A stretch of DNA of 41,271 nucleotides from an uncultured Clostridia bacterium (GCA_944341075.1 CALVLV010000017.1:1-41271), one strand, 5' to 3'; numbered from the stretch's first letter, positions 6,673 to 16,801 are shown. The notes: generated by a model not told the origin, from the letters alone. Translations and numbers: made by a program.

Positions 6673-7535
6673 TTTTTCTCTGTTCTCCCGTTTTGGCACG
6701 CCCCGTAAACCATCTGGCGGGTCTTTAAAGGTATTCCGCGCAGAATTATGTTATCCGTGAGGTCGTGATTGAAATAGAATTTGATGTTTGCAAGGCAGCG
6801 GCGCATATCGGCAAACAGGCTGTCGAATATGAACACCAGCTCGGCCTCGCCCTTGGCCACAGCCTGTTTTTTTGTGGCCGTGCCGTAGTTTAAATACAGC
6901 ACGTTATAGCGCCCCTTTTTTACGTCCTTATCGTAGTCGTCGAGGGCGTCGGCAAGGTATATCCACTTGCCAATGGCATAGAAAAGCCCGTCTGTGTATT
7001 CGGTGGCAAAATCCCCCAGCGCATAGCGCGAAAGCTGCGCCATCATTGCGGCGGTAGGTTCGCACGCCATATCTATTATGGCGCATTTATCTTTTTCAAG
7101 GGCGGCCTGCGCACCCATCTGCGCGGAGATTATCTCTGCCACCTCAGGGTGCTTTGCAAGCACCTTTTTATACCCCTTGTTGTATAAAAACCTGAGCATG
7201 CCGCGCGCGTCGCCGTCAGCCCTGTCGTCTGAAAGTTTGTGGTAGGCGAGCGCGGTATTTACGCAGGCGAGAAGGTTTGTTATGTCGTCCCGCTCGGTCA
7301 TGGGGCGGCGGCGTATGGGGTGAACGGGGCAGCGGCGCTGTACTATTTTTACGTCCTGCCCGCATATATTGTGAATTATTGCCGACATGAACGCTATATC
7401 GTACGTCAGCGCCGTGCGCGCCAGCTGGCCGCACTCCTTTGAGATGCTGCGGCACACGCCGCAGTACAGCGCCTTATAAAGCGTTTCGTCCTTTATGAAC
7501 AGATACGGTCTGTCCGGCGAAATATATCCGAACAT
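6669..7535 (-). CDS. DUF5685 family protein
   Basis: A 288-residue protein beginning MFGYISPDRPYLFIKDE, the typical N-terminus of the DUF5685 family, with YCGVCRSISKECG (residues 29-41), a later RRCPVHPIRRRP segment and YLADALDDYDKDVKKGRYN, in which clustered Asp residues resemble metal or diphosphate-binding helices of prenyl-synthase-like folds. No activity is established. It starts 10 bases after trpS with AAAGGAG and overlaps the J-like gene by ATGA, so the three form an operon. Confidence 0.85.
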   Translation of the reverse strand: MFGYISPDRPYLFIKDETLYKALYCGVCRSISKECGQLARTALTYDIAFMSAIIHNICGQDVKIVQRRCPVHPIRRRPMTERDDITNLLACVNTALAYHKLSDDRADGDARGMLRFLYNKGYKKVLAKHPEVAEIISAQMGAQAALEKDKCAIIDMACEPTAAMMAQLSRYALGDFATEYTDGLFYAIGKWIYLADALDDYDKDVKKGRYNVLYLNYGTATKKQAVAKGEAELVFIFDSLFADMRRCLANIKFYFNHDLTDNIILRGIPLKTRQMVYGACQNGRTEKK

Positions 7536-7544
7536 ATAGCTCCT

Positions 7545-8555
7545 TTAAAGCTGGTAAAAACCTATTTTGCGGTATACCTTTGAAAGCGTGGCAGAGGCAA
7601 CTTTGTATGCCCTTTCGGCACCCGCTTTGAGTATGCCGTTGAGGTAGTCCTTTTCGGCAAGCAGGCGGGCCTGCTCGGCCTGGACGGGTATCAGCTTTGC
7701 CGCAACGGCCTCGCCCACGGCGGTTTTGAAGTCGCCGTAGCCCACGCCCGCAAACTGCCGCTCGGCCTCCTCTATGCTCTTGCCGGTGAACGCCGTGTAT
7801 ATGGAGAGCAGGTTGCTTACGCCCGGCTTATTTTCGGGGTCGTAGCGCACCTCGCTGTCGCTGTCGGTGACGGCGCGGCGGAACTTACGCATTATGACGT
7901 CCTTGTCGTCGTCCATAAAGATGGTGCCTGCGGGATTTTCGGCAGACTTGCTCATCTTTTTTGAAGGATCCAAAAGGTCGCCTATCTTTGCGCCCACCTT
8001 GGGGTAAACGCCTTCAGGCACCACAAACGTGGGGGAATATATGTTGTTGAAGCGTATGGCAATGTCGCGCGTGATCTCAAGGTGCTGGCGCTGGTCTATG
8101 CCCACGGGCACCACGTCAGACTTATACAGCAATATATCTGCCGCCATTAAAACGGGGTAGTCCATGAGGCCCATGTTTATATTATCTGCATGTTTTGCGC
8201 TTTTATCTTTGAACTGCGTCATGCGCTCCATTTCGCCCACATACGTAAAGGTGTTGAGCACCCACGCAAGCTCTGCATGGCAGGGCACGTGCGACTGCAC
8301 ATATATGGTGCACTTTTCGGGGTCGAGCCCGCACGCAAGATACAACGCCACCAGCGCCAGCGTCTTTTGCCTGAGCTGGGCGGGGACTTGCCGCACGGTT
8401 ATGGCGTGCATGTTTGCCACCGCAAAAAAACAGTCGTATTCGTCCTGCATGGCCACCATGTTGCGTATGGCTCCTATGTAGTTGCCTATAGTCAGCGCGT
8501 TGGTGGGCTGCACGGCAGAATAAAGCCTCTTTTTTTGTTGAATCGTCTCTTCCAT
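7545..8555 (-). CDS. trpS: Tryptophanyl-tRNA synthetase
   Basis: A 336-residue class Ic aminoacyl-tRNA synthetase that charges tRNA-Trp. It shows the HIGH-type motif TIGN (22-25, in PTNALTIGNYIGA), the DYPVLMAADILLY segment, the VGIDQRQHLEITRDIA tRNA/tryptophan loop and KMSKS at residues 200-204. Length is normal for the family. GGGAG lies close to the ATG. No T-box leader was found upstream, although trpS genes of Bacillota often have one; transcription seems to start from an ordinary promoter near 8641-8669. Confidence 0.96.
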   Translation of the reverse strand: MEETIQQKKRLYSAVQPTNALTIGNYIGAIRNMVAMQDEYDCFFAVANMHAITVRQVPAQLRQKTLALVALYLACGLDPEKCTIYVQSHVPCHAELAWVLNTFTYVGEMERMTQFKDKSAKHADNINMGLMDYPVLMAADILLYKSDVVPVGIDQRQHLEITRDIAIRFNNIYSPTFVVPEGVYPKVGAKIGDLLDPSKKMSKSAENPAGTIFMDDDKDVIMRKFRRAVTDSDSEVRYDPENKPGVSNLLSIYTAFTGKSIEEAERQFAGVGYGDFKTAVGEAVAAKLIPVQAEQARLLAEKDYLNGILKAGAERAYKVASATLSKVYRKIGFYQL

Positions 8556-8640
8556 ATTACTCCCGTAAGGGCGCCTGCGCCCCGCGCGGCATATTCCTGC
8601 GCCGCTATATGCAGGCGATAATTACCGATCGTATGCAAAC

Positions 8641-8669
8641 ATTTTACCATACAAATATGCAAAAAGCAA
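8641..8669 (-). promoter_or_regulatory. Promoter of trpS operon
   Basis: On the minus strand TTGCTT (8669-8664), a 17-base spacer and TAAAAT (8646-8641) preceded by TG one base away (extended -10). The leader to trpS would be about 80 bases and contains a GC-rich hairpin but no T-box. Confidence 0.6.
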
Positions 8670-8803
8670 CGCAATTGCCCGCAGTTTTGTTTCAATCACC
8701 AAAGTAAGCGGGTTTTATCACCTTATTATCACCATGCGCCTGCAATGCGGGGCCGCCTTGGCAGAAAAAGCCGCAAGGGGCGTTTTTCAATTTAAATATA
8801 TTT

Positions 8804-8838
8804 AAAGCCGCGGCGCGCAAAAAGCGCGCCGCGGCTTT
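8804..8838. terminator. Bidirectional terminator
   Basis: AAAGCCGCGGCGCGC (8804-8818) and GCGCGCCGCGGCTTT (8824-8838) pair perfectly over 15 bp around AAAAA. It lies 13 bases after the stop of the small gene at 8851-9042. Confidence 0.75.
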
Positions 8839-8850
8839 AGAAAAATCATA

Positions 8851-9042
8851 TTATACAGTAAACTCGGCCTTGAGCCGCTGCAACAGGGCGAAATACTCCG
8901 CCCGTGCAACTTCCGGCATGTCCCTGTCTATATAATACACACACTTTTTTACCGAGTAGCTTATGGCCTTGTAATACTTCATGCTGTTGCCCGACTGTTC
9001 TATCCCCCGTATCACATACTGCGGTATTGAATAATCTTCCAC
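8851..9042 (-). CDS. Small unknown protein, divergent from XRE repressor
   Basis: A 63-residue soluble protein with no family I can name; it is mixed charge, mostly helical, with KYYKAISYSVKKCVYYIDRD in the middle. The GTG at 9040-9042 is preferred as start because GGAGGGG lies directly ahead at good spacing; longer versions from an ATG at 9066 or a TTG at 9123 lack a ribosome binding site and would run into the operator. It is transcribed away from the XRE gene from a promoter whose spacer is an operator-like inverted repeat, so it is probably repressed by that regulator. A toxin or phage-remnant role is possible but unproven. Confidence 0.65.
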   Translation of the reverse strand: MEDYSIPQYVIRGIEQSGNSMKYYKAISYSVKKCVYYIDRDMPEVARAEYFALLQRLKAEFTV

Positions 9043-9088
9043 TTTTCCCCTCCGTGAAACTGACATGACGGCTGTTGTAAACACCGAC

Positions 9089-9117
9089 AATATATCACAT
9101 AATATGTGATAAGTCAA
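9089..9117 (-). promoter_or_regulatory. Promoter with operator in its spacer
   Basis: On the minus strand TTGACT (9117-9112), a 17-base spacer and TATATT (9094-9089). The spacer coincides with the inverted repeat TATCACAT-aat-ATGTGATA (9093-9111), so a bound repressor would block RNA polymerase directly. Confidence 0.75.
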
Positions 9118-9125
9118 ACGCAAAA

Positions 9126-9143
9126 CACATTTTATGTGATAAT
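9126..9143 (+). promoter_or_regulatory. Extended -10 promoter and second operator of the XRE gene
   Basis: CACAT-ttt-ATGTG (9126-9138) repeats the half-sites and 3-base centre of the neighbouring operator. It overlaps TG-t-GATAAT (9135-9143), an extended -10 element. Transcription would start at about 9150, which is the A of the ATG, so the mRNA is probably leaderless. Confidence 0.6.
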
Positions 9144-9149
9144 GAACAT

Positions 9150-9383
9150 ATGAGAGTGAAGAACGAGGGCAAGGGGCTGACCGAGATTCAGCGGCGACTG
9201 CGCGAAGAAATAAAGAACAGCGGGCTTACGCAGAGGGAGATAGCCGAGGCGATAGGCGTATCCGCACAGACGATATCGCGCTATATGTGCGACGACGTAT
9301 TTCCCGCGCTGGACACGCTGGCGCGGCTGTGTCTGTTTTTGGATATTTCCGCCGACTATATTCTGGGCATAAAGTCTGAATGA
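9150..9383 (+). CDS. XRE-family transcriptional repressor
   Basis: A 77-residue Cro/CI-type helix-turn-helix protein: residues 8-72 carry LREEIKNSGLTQREIAEAIG, the recognition helix VSAQTISRYMCDD and the closing helices PALDTLARLCLFLDISADYILG. It is essentially a DNA-binding domain with no extra effector domain. No Shine-Dalgarno precedes the ATG, in line with a leaderless transcript. Two operator-like inverted repeats between it and the divergent small gene suggest that it represses both itself and its neighbour. Whether it belongs to a decayed prophage or a local switch cannot be told. Confidence 0.88.
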   Translation: MRVKNEGKGLTEIQRRLREEIKNSGLTQREIAEAIGVSAQTISRYMCDDVFPALDTLARLCLFLDISADYILGIKSE

Positions 9384-9407
9384 GCGCGCAGGCTTGCTCT
9401 GCGCGCG

Positions 9408-9448
9408 GGCAGGTGCATGCCGCAGACGCCCGCGGCATGCGCCTGCCC
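9408..9448. repeat. Large inverted repeat after the XRE gene
   Basis: GGCAGGTGCATGCCGC and GCGGCATGCGCCTGCC pair with one mismatch around 8 bases, about 25 bases after the XRE stop codon. There is no T-run, so it is not a clear terminator. Confidence 0.5.
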
Positions 9449-9505
9449 GCCATACCCGCGTAAAAGCGCCATATATGCGGGGCAATTTTAAAAATATAAA
9501 CATAA

Positions 9506-9536
9506 CGGCCGCGGCGCATGCAATGCGCCGCGGCCG
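9506..9536 (-). terminator. Terminator of thrC
   Basis: CGGCCGCGGCGCAT (9506-9519) and ATGCGCCGCGGCCG (9523-9536) pair perfectly around GCA. On the minus strand an A/T-rich stretch ending in TTTTT follows; in the plus direction ATTATTTTAC follows, so it may serve both converging genes. Confidence 0.7.
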
Positions 9537-9581
9537 ATTATTTTACTTAAAAATCACCGATAGTTTCGCTATATACGGGGG

Positions 9582-11066
9582 TCATTTGCCCTCTACAAAC
9601 TCCAGCACTTCTTCAAACAGCTGGTCGCGTTTTGCCGTCTTTGTAAAGCGGACGGGCTTATCCCTAAGCCCCGAAAGGCTCTTGGGCACTGCCATTGCCG
9701 TGGCGGCGTGCAGCCTTTTTATGCCCTTGAAACTGTCTTTTACGTCGTTGCCCGTAACGGCGTACAATACGTCCTGCGGGAACTTATAGGGATTGGCGGT
9801 GGAAACGACGACCATCTTCACCGTGTCCTTTTTGTTCTTTTCGAACCAGTCGAGCGCCACCTTCATGGCGCAGCCTGTGTGGGTGTCCATGGTATAGCCG
9901 GTATCGCAGAATACGTCGTAGACGGTCTCCACCACCTCGTCCTCGTTGGCGAAGCCGCCGTCGAAGGTCTGGTTTATTGCCGCCTTTTCCTCTGCGGTGA
10001 TGGTATAGCTGCCCTTTTCGCGCAGCTCCTTCATAAGTTCCGAGGTGCGCTCCGAATTCCTGCCGCACACTTCGAATATAAGCCTTTCAAGGTTGGACGA
10101 GATGAGTATGTCCATCGAGGGCGAAGTCGTCTTATAAAATTCGCGGTGGGTGTCGTAGGTGCCGCCCGAAAGGAAGTCGGTGAGCACGTTGTTGAGGTTG
10201 GACGCGCAGTGCAGCCTGCGGACGGGCAGGCCCATGCGCTTTGCATAGTAGGCGGCGAGTATGTTGCCGAAGTTGCCCGTGGGAACGGAGAAGTCTACGC
10301 CCTCGCCCATCTCTATCTGGCCGCCGCTAACAAGGTCGAGGTATGCCGAAAAATAGTAGGCTATCTGCGGGGCGAGCCTGCCGAAGTTGATGGAGTTTGC
10401 CGAGGAGAGTATATACCCCTTCTCCTTTAATATCTTTGCGTACTCCTCGTTTGAAAATATCTTTTTAACGGCAGTCTGGCAGTCGTCGAAGTTGCCCTTT
10501 ACGGCAACGACGTTTACGTTGGAGCCCTCCTGCGTGCACATCTGCAGTTTCTGCATCTTGGAAACGCCGTCGTCGGGGTAGAACACCATTATCTTTATGC
10601 CCTCGGCGTCCCTGAAGCCTTCGAGCGCGGCCTTGCCCGTATCGCCCGAAGTTGCAACGAGAATGAGTATCTTTTCCTTTATGCCGCAGATATCGCACCC
10701 CTTGCGCAGAAGGTAGGGCAGCACGGTGAGCGCCATATCCTTGAACGCGCAGGTGGGGCCGTGCCACAGCTCTAAAAGGTAGATGCCGTCGTCTATCCTC
10801 ACCAGCGGGGCGGGGTCGCCCTCGAATTTGGAATACGCCGCCTCCAGCGCCGATAACAGCTCTGCGCCGTCGTATTCGTCAAGATATTTTGAAAGCACCT
10901 TTGCCGCCCTTTCGGGGTAAGACATGGCAAGCATTTCATCTAATTCCTGCCGCGATACGGAAGGGAAACTTTCGGGAACGAACAGGCCGCCGTCATCGGC
11001 CAGCCCCTTGACTATTGCCATTGCGCCCGTAACTTTTTCGCCGCCGCGAGTACTTATAAAATTCAT
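9582..11066 (-). CDS. thrC: Threonine synthase
   Basis: A 494-residue PLP enzyme of the long threonine-synthase type, converting O-phosphohomoserine to threonine. The N-terminus MNFISTRGG and ADDGGLFVPE are family-typical; the PLP lysine is K109 in CAFKDMAL; ATSGDTGKAALEG binds the cofactor phosphate; SSANSINFGRLAPQ and SVPTGNFGNILAAYYAK follow. AGGAG lies 7 bases before the ATG at 11064-11066, which fixes the start; 13 upstream codons without support are excluded. No other threonine-pathway gene adjoins it, and no T-box or attenuator was noticed. Confidence 0.96.
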   Translation of the reverse strand: MNFISTRGGEKVTGAMAIVKGLADDGGLFVPESFPSVSRQELDEMLAMSYPERAAKVLSKYLDEYDGAELLSALEAAYSKFEGDPAPLVRIDDGIYLLELWHGPTCAFKDMALTVLPYLLRKGCDICGIKEKILILVATSGDTGKAALEGFRDAEGIKIMVFYPDDGVSKMQKLQMCTQEGSNVNVVAVKGNFDDCQTAVKKIFSNEEYAKILKEKGYILSSANSINFGRLAPQIAYYFSAYLDLVSGGQIEMGEGVDFSVPTGNFGNILAAYYAKRMGLPVRRLHCASNLNNVLTDFLSGGTYDTHREFYKTTSPSMDILISSNLERLIFEVCGRNSERTSELMKELREKGSYTITAEEKAAINQTFDGGFANEDEVVETVYDVFCDTGYTMDTHTGCAMKVALDWFEKNKKDTVKMVVVSTANPYKFPQDVLYAVTGNDVKDSFKGIKRLHAATAMAVPKSLSGLRDKPVRFTKTAKRDQLFEEVLEFVEGK

Positions 11067-11106
11067 CTTATTCTCCTGAAAAAATTCCCTGCCGCCTTTG
11101 TGCATT

Positions 11107-11145
11107 AAAACAAGGGGAGCGCAGGCCTTTGAACGCGCGCTCCCC
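11107..11145 (-). terminator. Terminator of the P-loop gene
   Basis: On the minus strand GGGGAGCGC (11145-11137) pairs with GCGCTCCCC (11122-11114), followed by TTGTTTT. It lies 20 bases after the stop codon of the P-loop gene and 40 bases before thrC, so thrC probably has its own promoter. Confidence 0.7.
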
Positions 11146-11164
11146 CAAGGTACGGGTTTGTGGT

Positions 11165-11572
11165 TTATGCGTATTTTGCAATAAATTCGGGCAGGCTTTC
11201 AACAGGGCAGCTGCAGGTTATGGTGATAACTATGTTGTTATCTGCCGCAAGCTTTTCAAGCATATAGAATATGCCCGCCATTTCAGAAAGTTCTTTGCCC
11301 GCCATGCGCGCGATGCCGTCTATGTAGATATATTCATAATCGTGGTTGCCGGCCGCTATGCCCTTTACGAATCCGCAGAGGGCGTCTTCGCCCGCAATGT
11401 TATAATCGGTTACGTCTATAAAGCGCACGGCACGGTTGAGATCGTACATATACCTCTTTGTGTCGGTTATAAACGCAAGCACGCCCTTTGCGGTTGCGGC
11501 GTCTTTATTGGCTGCGTCTATAAGCTTTTTGGTCTTGCCTGTGCCTTTTGCGCCCGTTATGATCTTGATCAT
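11165..11572 (-). CDS. Small P-loop ATP-binding protein
   Basis: A 135-residue protein with Walker A GAKGTGKT (residues 7-14) and a probable Walker B strand YEYIYIDGIARM. It matches a conserved Clostridia family of short P-loop proteins (GVLAFITDTKRYMYDLNRAVRF, with FVKGIAAGN) of unknown function, resembling a minimal RecA-like core. AAGGAGG lies 8 bases before the ATG. The gene stands alone with its own promoter and terminator. Confidence 0.82.
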   Translation of the reverse strand: MIKIITGAKGTGKTKKLIDAANKDAATAKGVLAFITDTKRYMYDLNRAVRFIDVTDYNIAGEDALCGFVKGIAAGNHDYEYIYIDGIARMAGKELSEMAGIFYMLEKLAADNNIVITITCSCPVESLPEFIAKYA

Positions 11573-11589
11573 GTAATAATCCTCCTTGC

Positions 11590-11650
11590 CATACCATATC
11601 GGGTATGTGATCTATACATATATTTTAACAGCATTGCGGAGGAATTTCAA
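11590..11650 (-). promoter_or_regulatory. Promoter and leader inverted repeat of P-loop gene
   Basis: On the minus strand TTGAAA (11650-11645), a 17-base spacer and TAAAAT (11627-11622). Downstream in the leader, CATACC and GGTATG (11590-11595, 11602-11607) form an inverted repeat that could be an operator or a small hairpin. Confidence 0.5.
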
Positions 11651-11742
11651 TACCTTTGTAAAAATTTACTCAAAATTTTTGCGTTTTTTAACAGAAATTT
11701 TGCTGATTTTGCGGCAAGTATGTTTTACGCACGCCTTAAAGC

Positions 11743-12945
11743 TCACTTGAGCGCCTTTACAAAGGCCTCTATGCGCCTTAAGCCCTCCTCCATCTCTTCC
11801 ATGGAGAGCGCGTACGAAAGGCGGACGCAGTCGTCGGCGCCGAAGCATACGCCGGGCGTGAGGGCAACTTTTGCATGCGCGAGCAGCATTTCGCACATAT
11901 CCATGCTGCCCGAAATTACTTTGCCTTCAAAGCTCTTGCCGTACAGCTTGTCGCACACGAGCATGACGTAGAACGCGCCTTCGGGCTTTACGTAGTCCAG
12001 GCCGAGGGGCTTCATATTGTCGAGCATCTCCATCATCCTGTCGCGGCGGGCGGCAAACGCCTTTACCATCTCCTCCATGGGCCCGGTGGGGCCTTCAAGG
12101 GCGGCGACTGCGGCATACTGCGTCATGGTGTTTACGTTAGAGGTGGCGTGGCTCTGGAAGGAAGCTATGGCCTTGGCTATCTCCGGCGCGGCGGCAAGGT
12201 AGCCCAGCCTCCAGCCCGTCATGGCGTACGACTTGGACACACCGTTGACGGTTATTGTCAGCTCCTTCATTTTGGGGGAAACGGTGCCTATGGAGAAGTG
12301 CTTCTGCCCGCCGTAGATGAGCTTTTCGTAGATCTCGTCGGCGAGCACGAGGATGTCGTGCTTTTCACACACGGCGGCTATGGCCCTTATCTCCTCTTCG
12401 GAATAAACGGCGCCCGTGGGGTTGTTGGGGCTGTTGAAGATGAGCATCTTCGTCTTGGGGGTGACGGCCTCTTCAAGCTGGGCGGCCGTCATTTTAAAGC
12501 CCGACTGGCGGGTGGTGTACACATATACGGGCACGCCGCCGCAGCACTTTACCACCTCGGGATAGGTCAGCCAGTAGGGCGCGGGGATTATCACCTCGTC
12601 GCCGGGGTCTACCGTTGCGAACACCGCGTTGAATATAGAGTGCTTTGCGCCGTTGGAGATTATTATCTGCGAGGGTTCGTAGTCCAGCCCGTTATCCTGC
12701 TTGAACTTTTTGCACACCGCCTTTTTGAGCGCGGGCAGGCCTGCCGCCGCCACATACTTGGTGTGACCGGCATCGAGCGCGTCCTTTGCCGCCTGAATGA
12801 TGTGCGCGGGGGTGATGAAGTCGGGTTCGCCGACGCCGAAGGATATTACGTTTTCGCCCGCGGCCTTGAGTTCTGCCGCCTTTGCCGACATGGCAAGCGT
12901 CATAGAGGGTGAAATGGTTGAAACTCGCTGTGAAATTTTTGACAT
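11743..12945 (-). CDS. aspC: Aspartate aminotransferase (class I PLP)
   Basis: A 400-residue fold-type I aminotransferase of the AspB/AspC Ib subgroup, exchanging the amino group between aspartate and 2-oxoglutarate. It shows ENVISFGVGEPDF near the N-terminus, NGAKHSIFNA, the substrate loop APYWLTYPE, NSPNNPTGAVY, the DEIYEKLIYGG motif, PLP lysine K238 in SKSYAMTGWRLGY, and the carboxylate-binding arginine in DCVRLSYA. AAGGAAG precedes the ATG at 12943-12945. A consensus-like promoter lies about 100 bases upstream. Aminotransferase specificity cannot be fixed from sequence alone. Confidence 0.92.
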   Translation of the reverse strand: MSKISQRVSTISPSMTLAMSAKAAELKAAGENVISFGVGEPDFITPAHIIQAAKDALDAGHTKYVAAAGLPALKKAVCKKFKQDNGLDYEPSQIIISNGAKHSIFNAVFATVDPGDEVIIPAPYWLTYPEVVKCCGGVPVYVYTTRQSGFKMTAAQLEEAVTPKTKMLIFNSPNNPTGAVYSEEEIRAIAAVCEKHDILVLADEIYEKLIYGGQKHFSIGTVSPKMKELTITVNGVSKSYAMTGWRLGYLAAAPEIAKAIASFQSHATSNVNTMTQYAAVAALEGPTGPMEEMVKAFAARRDRMMEMLDNMKPLGLDYVKPEGAFYVMLVCDKLYGKSFEGKVISGSMDMCEMLLAHAKVALTPGVCFGADDCVRLSYALSMEEMEEGLRRIEAFVKALK

Positions 12946-13042
12946 ATGTGCACTTCCTTTGGGCAGCGGGAAAAACGCGCGTACGCGCACCGAAAATGCA
13001 CCCCGCGTTTAAGTTTTTGCCCGCTTTTTGATTTTCCATTCA

Positions 13043-13071
13043 ATTATACATAATTTAACTGTCTTTGACAA
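13043..13071 (-). promoter_or_regulatory. Promoter of aspC
   Basis: On the minus strand TTGTCA (13071-13066), a 17-base spacer and TATAAT (13048-13043). Confidence 0.65.
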
Positions 13072-13246
13072 ATGTTTGAATAAAATTTGTATTTGCCCGC
13101 TTTTTTGTGATTAAATATGCATATTTTTGTTATTTTATAAAAACAGATATTTTTTTACCGCAATAAAAAGGGGCTCCCCTTGTGTAAATGGAGCTGGCTT
13201 GCACGAACATGCGAGGGCAAGACGGTGGGATTGCAGCCACACTATA

Positions 13247-13358
13247 GCCTCCTCTATCAGGGGAGGTGGCGCGACCGCAGATTGCGGCGGTAGGATTTTT
13301 TGAGATTTTTTGAGATTTCTCCACTCCACTCACTTCGTTCGTTTCGGTCGAAATGACA
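13247..13358. repeat. GGGAGG/GAGATTTC repeat (copy 1)
   Basis: The unit begins GCCTCCTCTATCAGGGGAGG, continues with a second hairpin (CCGCA/TGCGG) and CGGTAGGATT, then GAGATTTCTCCACTC and a small hairpin ending GGTCGAAATGACA. The same order recurs at 23714-23808, with a different but still paired second stem. Confidence 0.7.
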
Positions 13359-13502
13359 AACCGCATTCTCGGCGCCCCTGCCTAAGGGGAGCTGGCAGGT
13401 TGGAGGGTAGCGACAACCTGTCTGATGGGTTTGATTAAACGGCTTAAATTGCCAAAATTGTTCTTGCCTTGACTTTGCGCCGCACCATTCAAACCCTTTC
13501 TT

Positions 13503-13653
13503 TAATTCCTCCCCTTAGGCAGGGGAGGCTCGGTATAGGGCAAGACGGTGAGATTGCAACCACAATATATCGCACATAAACGACAGATAGGTAAGTGAGT
13601 GCCCTATATGTCATTTCGACTAAGTGAGCATAGCGAACGCACGGAGAAATCTC
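13503..13653. repeat. GGGAGG/GAGATTTC repeat (inverted copy)
   Basis: CTCCCCTTAGGCAGGGGAGG near 13507, GGTGAGATTGCAACC, and the reverse form GTCATTTCGAC...GGAGAAATCTC (about 13611-13653). These are the complements of the modules in copy 1, in broken order. Confidence 0.55.
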
Positions 13654-13663
13654 GTACGACAAA

Positions 13664-13700
13664 AATAAGCGGGGCGCATCCAAAGTGCGCCCCGCTTATT
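13664..13700. terminator. Terminator of the feo operon
   Basis: AATAAGCGGGGCGCA (13664-13678) and TGCGCCCCGCTTATT (13686-13700) pair perfectly over 15 bp; T-runs exist on both sides. It lies about 90 bases past the stop codon of the last feo gene. Confidence 0.75.
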
Positions 13701-13790
13701 TTGCGAATTATTTAGGAGTTTGAGATGTACTGCGTGTAAACTGTATGGATTAATTCGGCCGCCTGCAAACCCGGCCTGCGGCGCCGCACG

Positions 13791-13970
13791 CTATTTTTTA
13801 GTGTGCCTTTTGCGCTTTGCGGCATTGCACGCCGCGCAGTGCGGGCAGGACGAACAGCCGCAGTCGCAGCCGCCGCCCTTGCCGCTGACCTTGTTATAGA
13901 TGAGGTAGCCGGCTATGGCGAGCATGGCAAGCCCCACCACTACTATGGTTACAATTTCAAAAGGCCCCAT
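13791..13970 (-). CDS. FeoB-associated Cys-rich membrane protein
   Basis: A 59-residue protein: one membrane helix (residues 5-25, EIVTIVVVGLAMLAIAGYLI), then NKVSGKGGG and a cysteine cluster CDCGCSSCPHCAAC (seven Cys), ending in a basic tail. This is the FeoB-associated Cys-rich membrane protein family (PF12669), found beside feoB in Bacillota. It may shuttle or sense iron at the inner face of the membrane, but its role is not settled. AAAGGAGG is 6 bases before the ATG at 13968-13970. It is the last gene of the feo operon, about 110 bases after feoB. Confidence 0.9.
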   Translation of the reverse strand: MGPFEIVTIVVVGLAMLAIAGYLIYNKVSGKGGGCDCGCSSCPHCAACNAAKRKRHTKK

Positions 13971-14051
13971 GATATGCCTCCTTTAACGATATTTTACGCC
14001 GGAAGCCCCGCAATGCGCGCCGCCTCCGCCGCTGCGGGCAAATTTACGATT

Positions 14052-14069
14052 GCCCGCCATATATGCCGC
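14052..14069. repeat. GCCCGCCATATATGCCGC repeat unit
   Basis: A variant of the short palindrome family, just past the stop codon of feoB. An identical 18-base unit lies at 19350-19367. Confidence 0.55.
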
Positions 14070-14081
14070 AACCAAAGCGCG

Positions 14082-16363
<2,282 letters not shown>

Positions 16364-16367
<4 letters not shown>

Positions 16368-16594
16368 TTTACCGCCTCCGTTTCAACGCACTGTGCCTCG
16401 CTCTTCCTCAGCGTGAGCTGATAGCCGCGCAGCGTAACTTCCAGGGGGTCGCCCAGCGGCGCCTTTTTTACCAGCACCACGTCTGCGCCGGGCGTGACGC
16501 CCATATCGAACAGACGCCTGCGCACCCTGCCCTCGCCGCCTACGGCGGTCACTCTTCCGCGCTCGCCGACGGCAAAATTGCATAACAATTTCAT
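16364..16594 (-). CDS. feoA: FeoA domain protein (feoA1)
   Basis: A 76-residue SH3-like FeoA protein that supports FeoB activity in the cytoplasm. It has the typical VRRRLFDMGVTPGADVVLVKKAPLGDPLEV core and RGYQLTLRKSEA end. AGGAGAG lies 5 bases before the ATG at 16592-16594. Its stop overlaps feoB as ATGA. It is the second of two feoA genes in the operon and the more typical one. Confidence 0.94.
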
Positions 16595-16638
16595 TATACT
16601 CTCCTTTTGATTACTGCAAGAGAACAATGCGTCCGCCT

Positions 16639-16738
16639 TATTCCCTTACAGTATTCCACGCGGCAAAACCGCCGCCTTTATTTTAGCCGCAAGCCGCACC
16701 ATGTTGCCCGAAAAGCGCATATAGCTTTAAGGGAATAC
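16639..16738 (-). ncRNA. Candidate two-state leader between the feoA genes
   Basis: In the 207-base gap between feoA2 and feoA1 the minus-strand RNA segment GTATTCCCTTA (16738-16728) can pair with GGAATAC (16657-16651, 7 bp) or with TAAGGGAATA (16648-16639, 10 bp). The pairings exclude each other and enclose a GC-rich hairpin region. This resembles a riboswitch-like alternative fold ahead of feoA1-feoB, but no known class was recognised and no terminator arm was found. Confidence 0.3.
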
Positions 16739-16801
16739 AGCTGCGCACGCGGTTTTTACCCGTTTTGCATCACCTTTTATTGCCCTTTTGCTCCGCGCCT
16801 T

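Larger units (their letters stand above)
13072..13790. other. Noncoding gap filled with dispersed repeats
   Basis: No gene is seen. The stretch carries copies of the GGGAGG/GAGATTTC repeat family at about 13247-13358, 13380-13430 and 13503-13653, and the bidirectional terminator at 13664-13700. Confidence 0.6.

Noticed and set aside
8556-8850. T-box leader upstream of trpS
   Set aside because: The conserved T-box sequence and a terminator/antiterminator pair were looked for on the minus strand and not found.
9043-9123. Longer starts (TTG 9123, ATG 9066) for the small gene
   Set aside because: They overlap the operator or lack a ribosome binding site, whereas the GTG at 9042 has GGAGGGG directly ahead.
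11129-11971. Long plus-strand ORF over the P-loop gene and the end of aspC
   Set aside because: It is the antisense of two recognised genes and a terminator, with no protein family pattern.
13072-13790. CRISPR array in the repeat-rich gap
   Set aside because: The repeats are few, unequally spaced, hairpin-bearing and in mixed orientation, unlike a CRISPR array.
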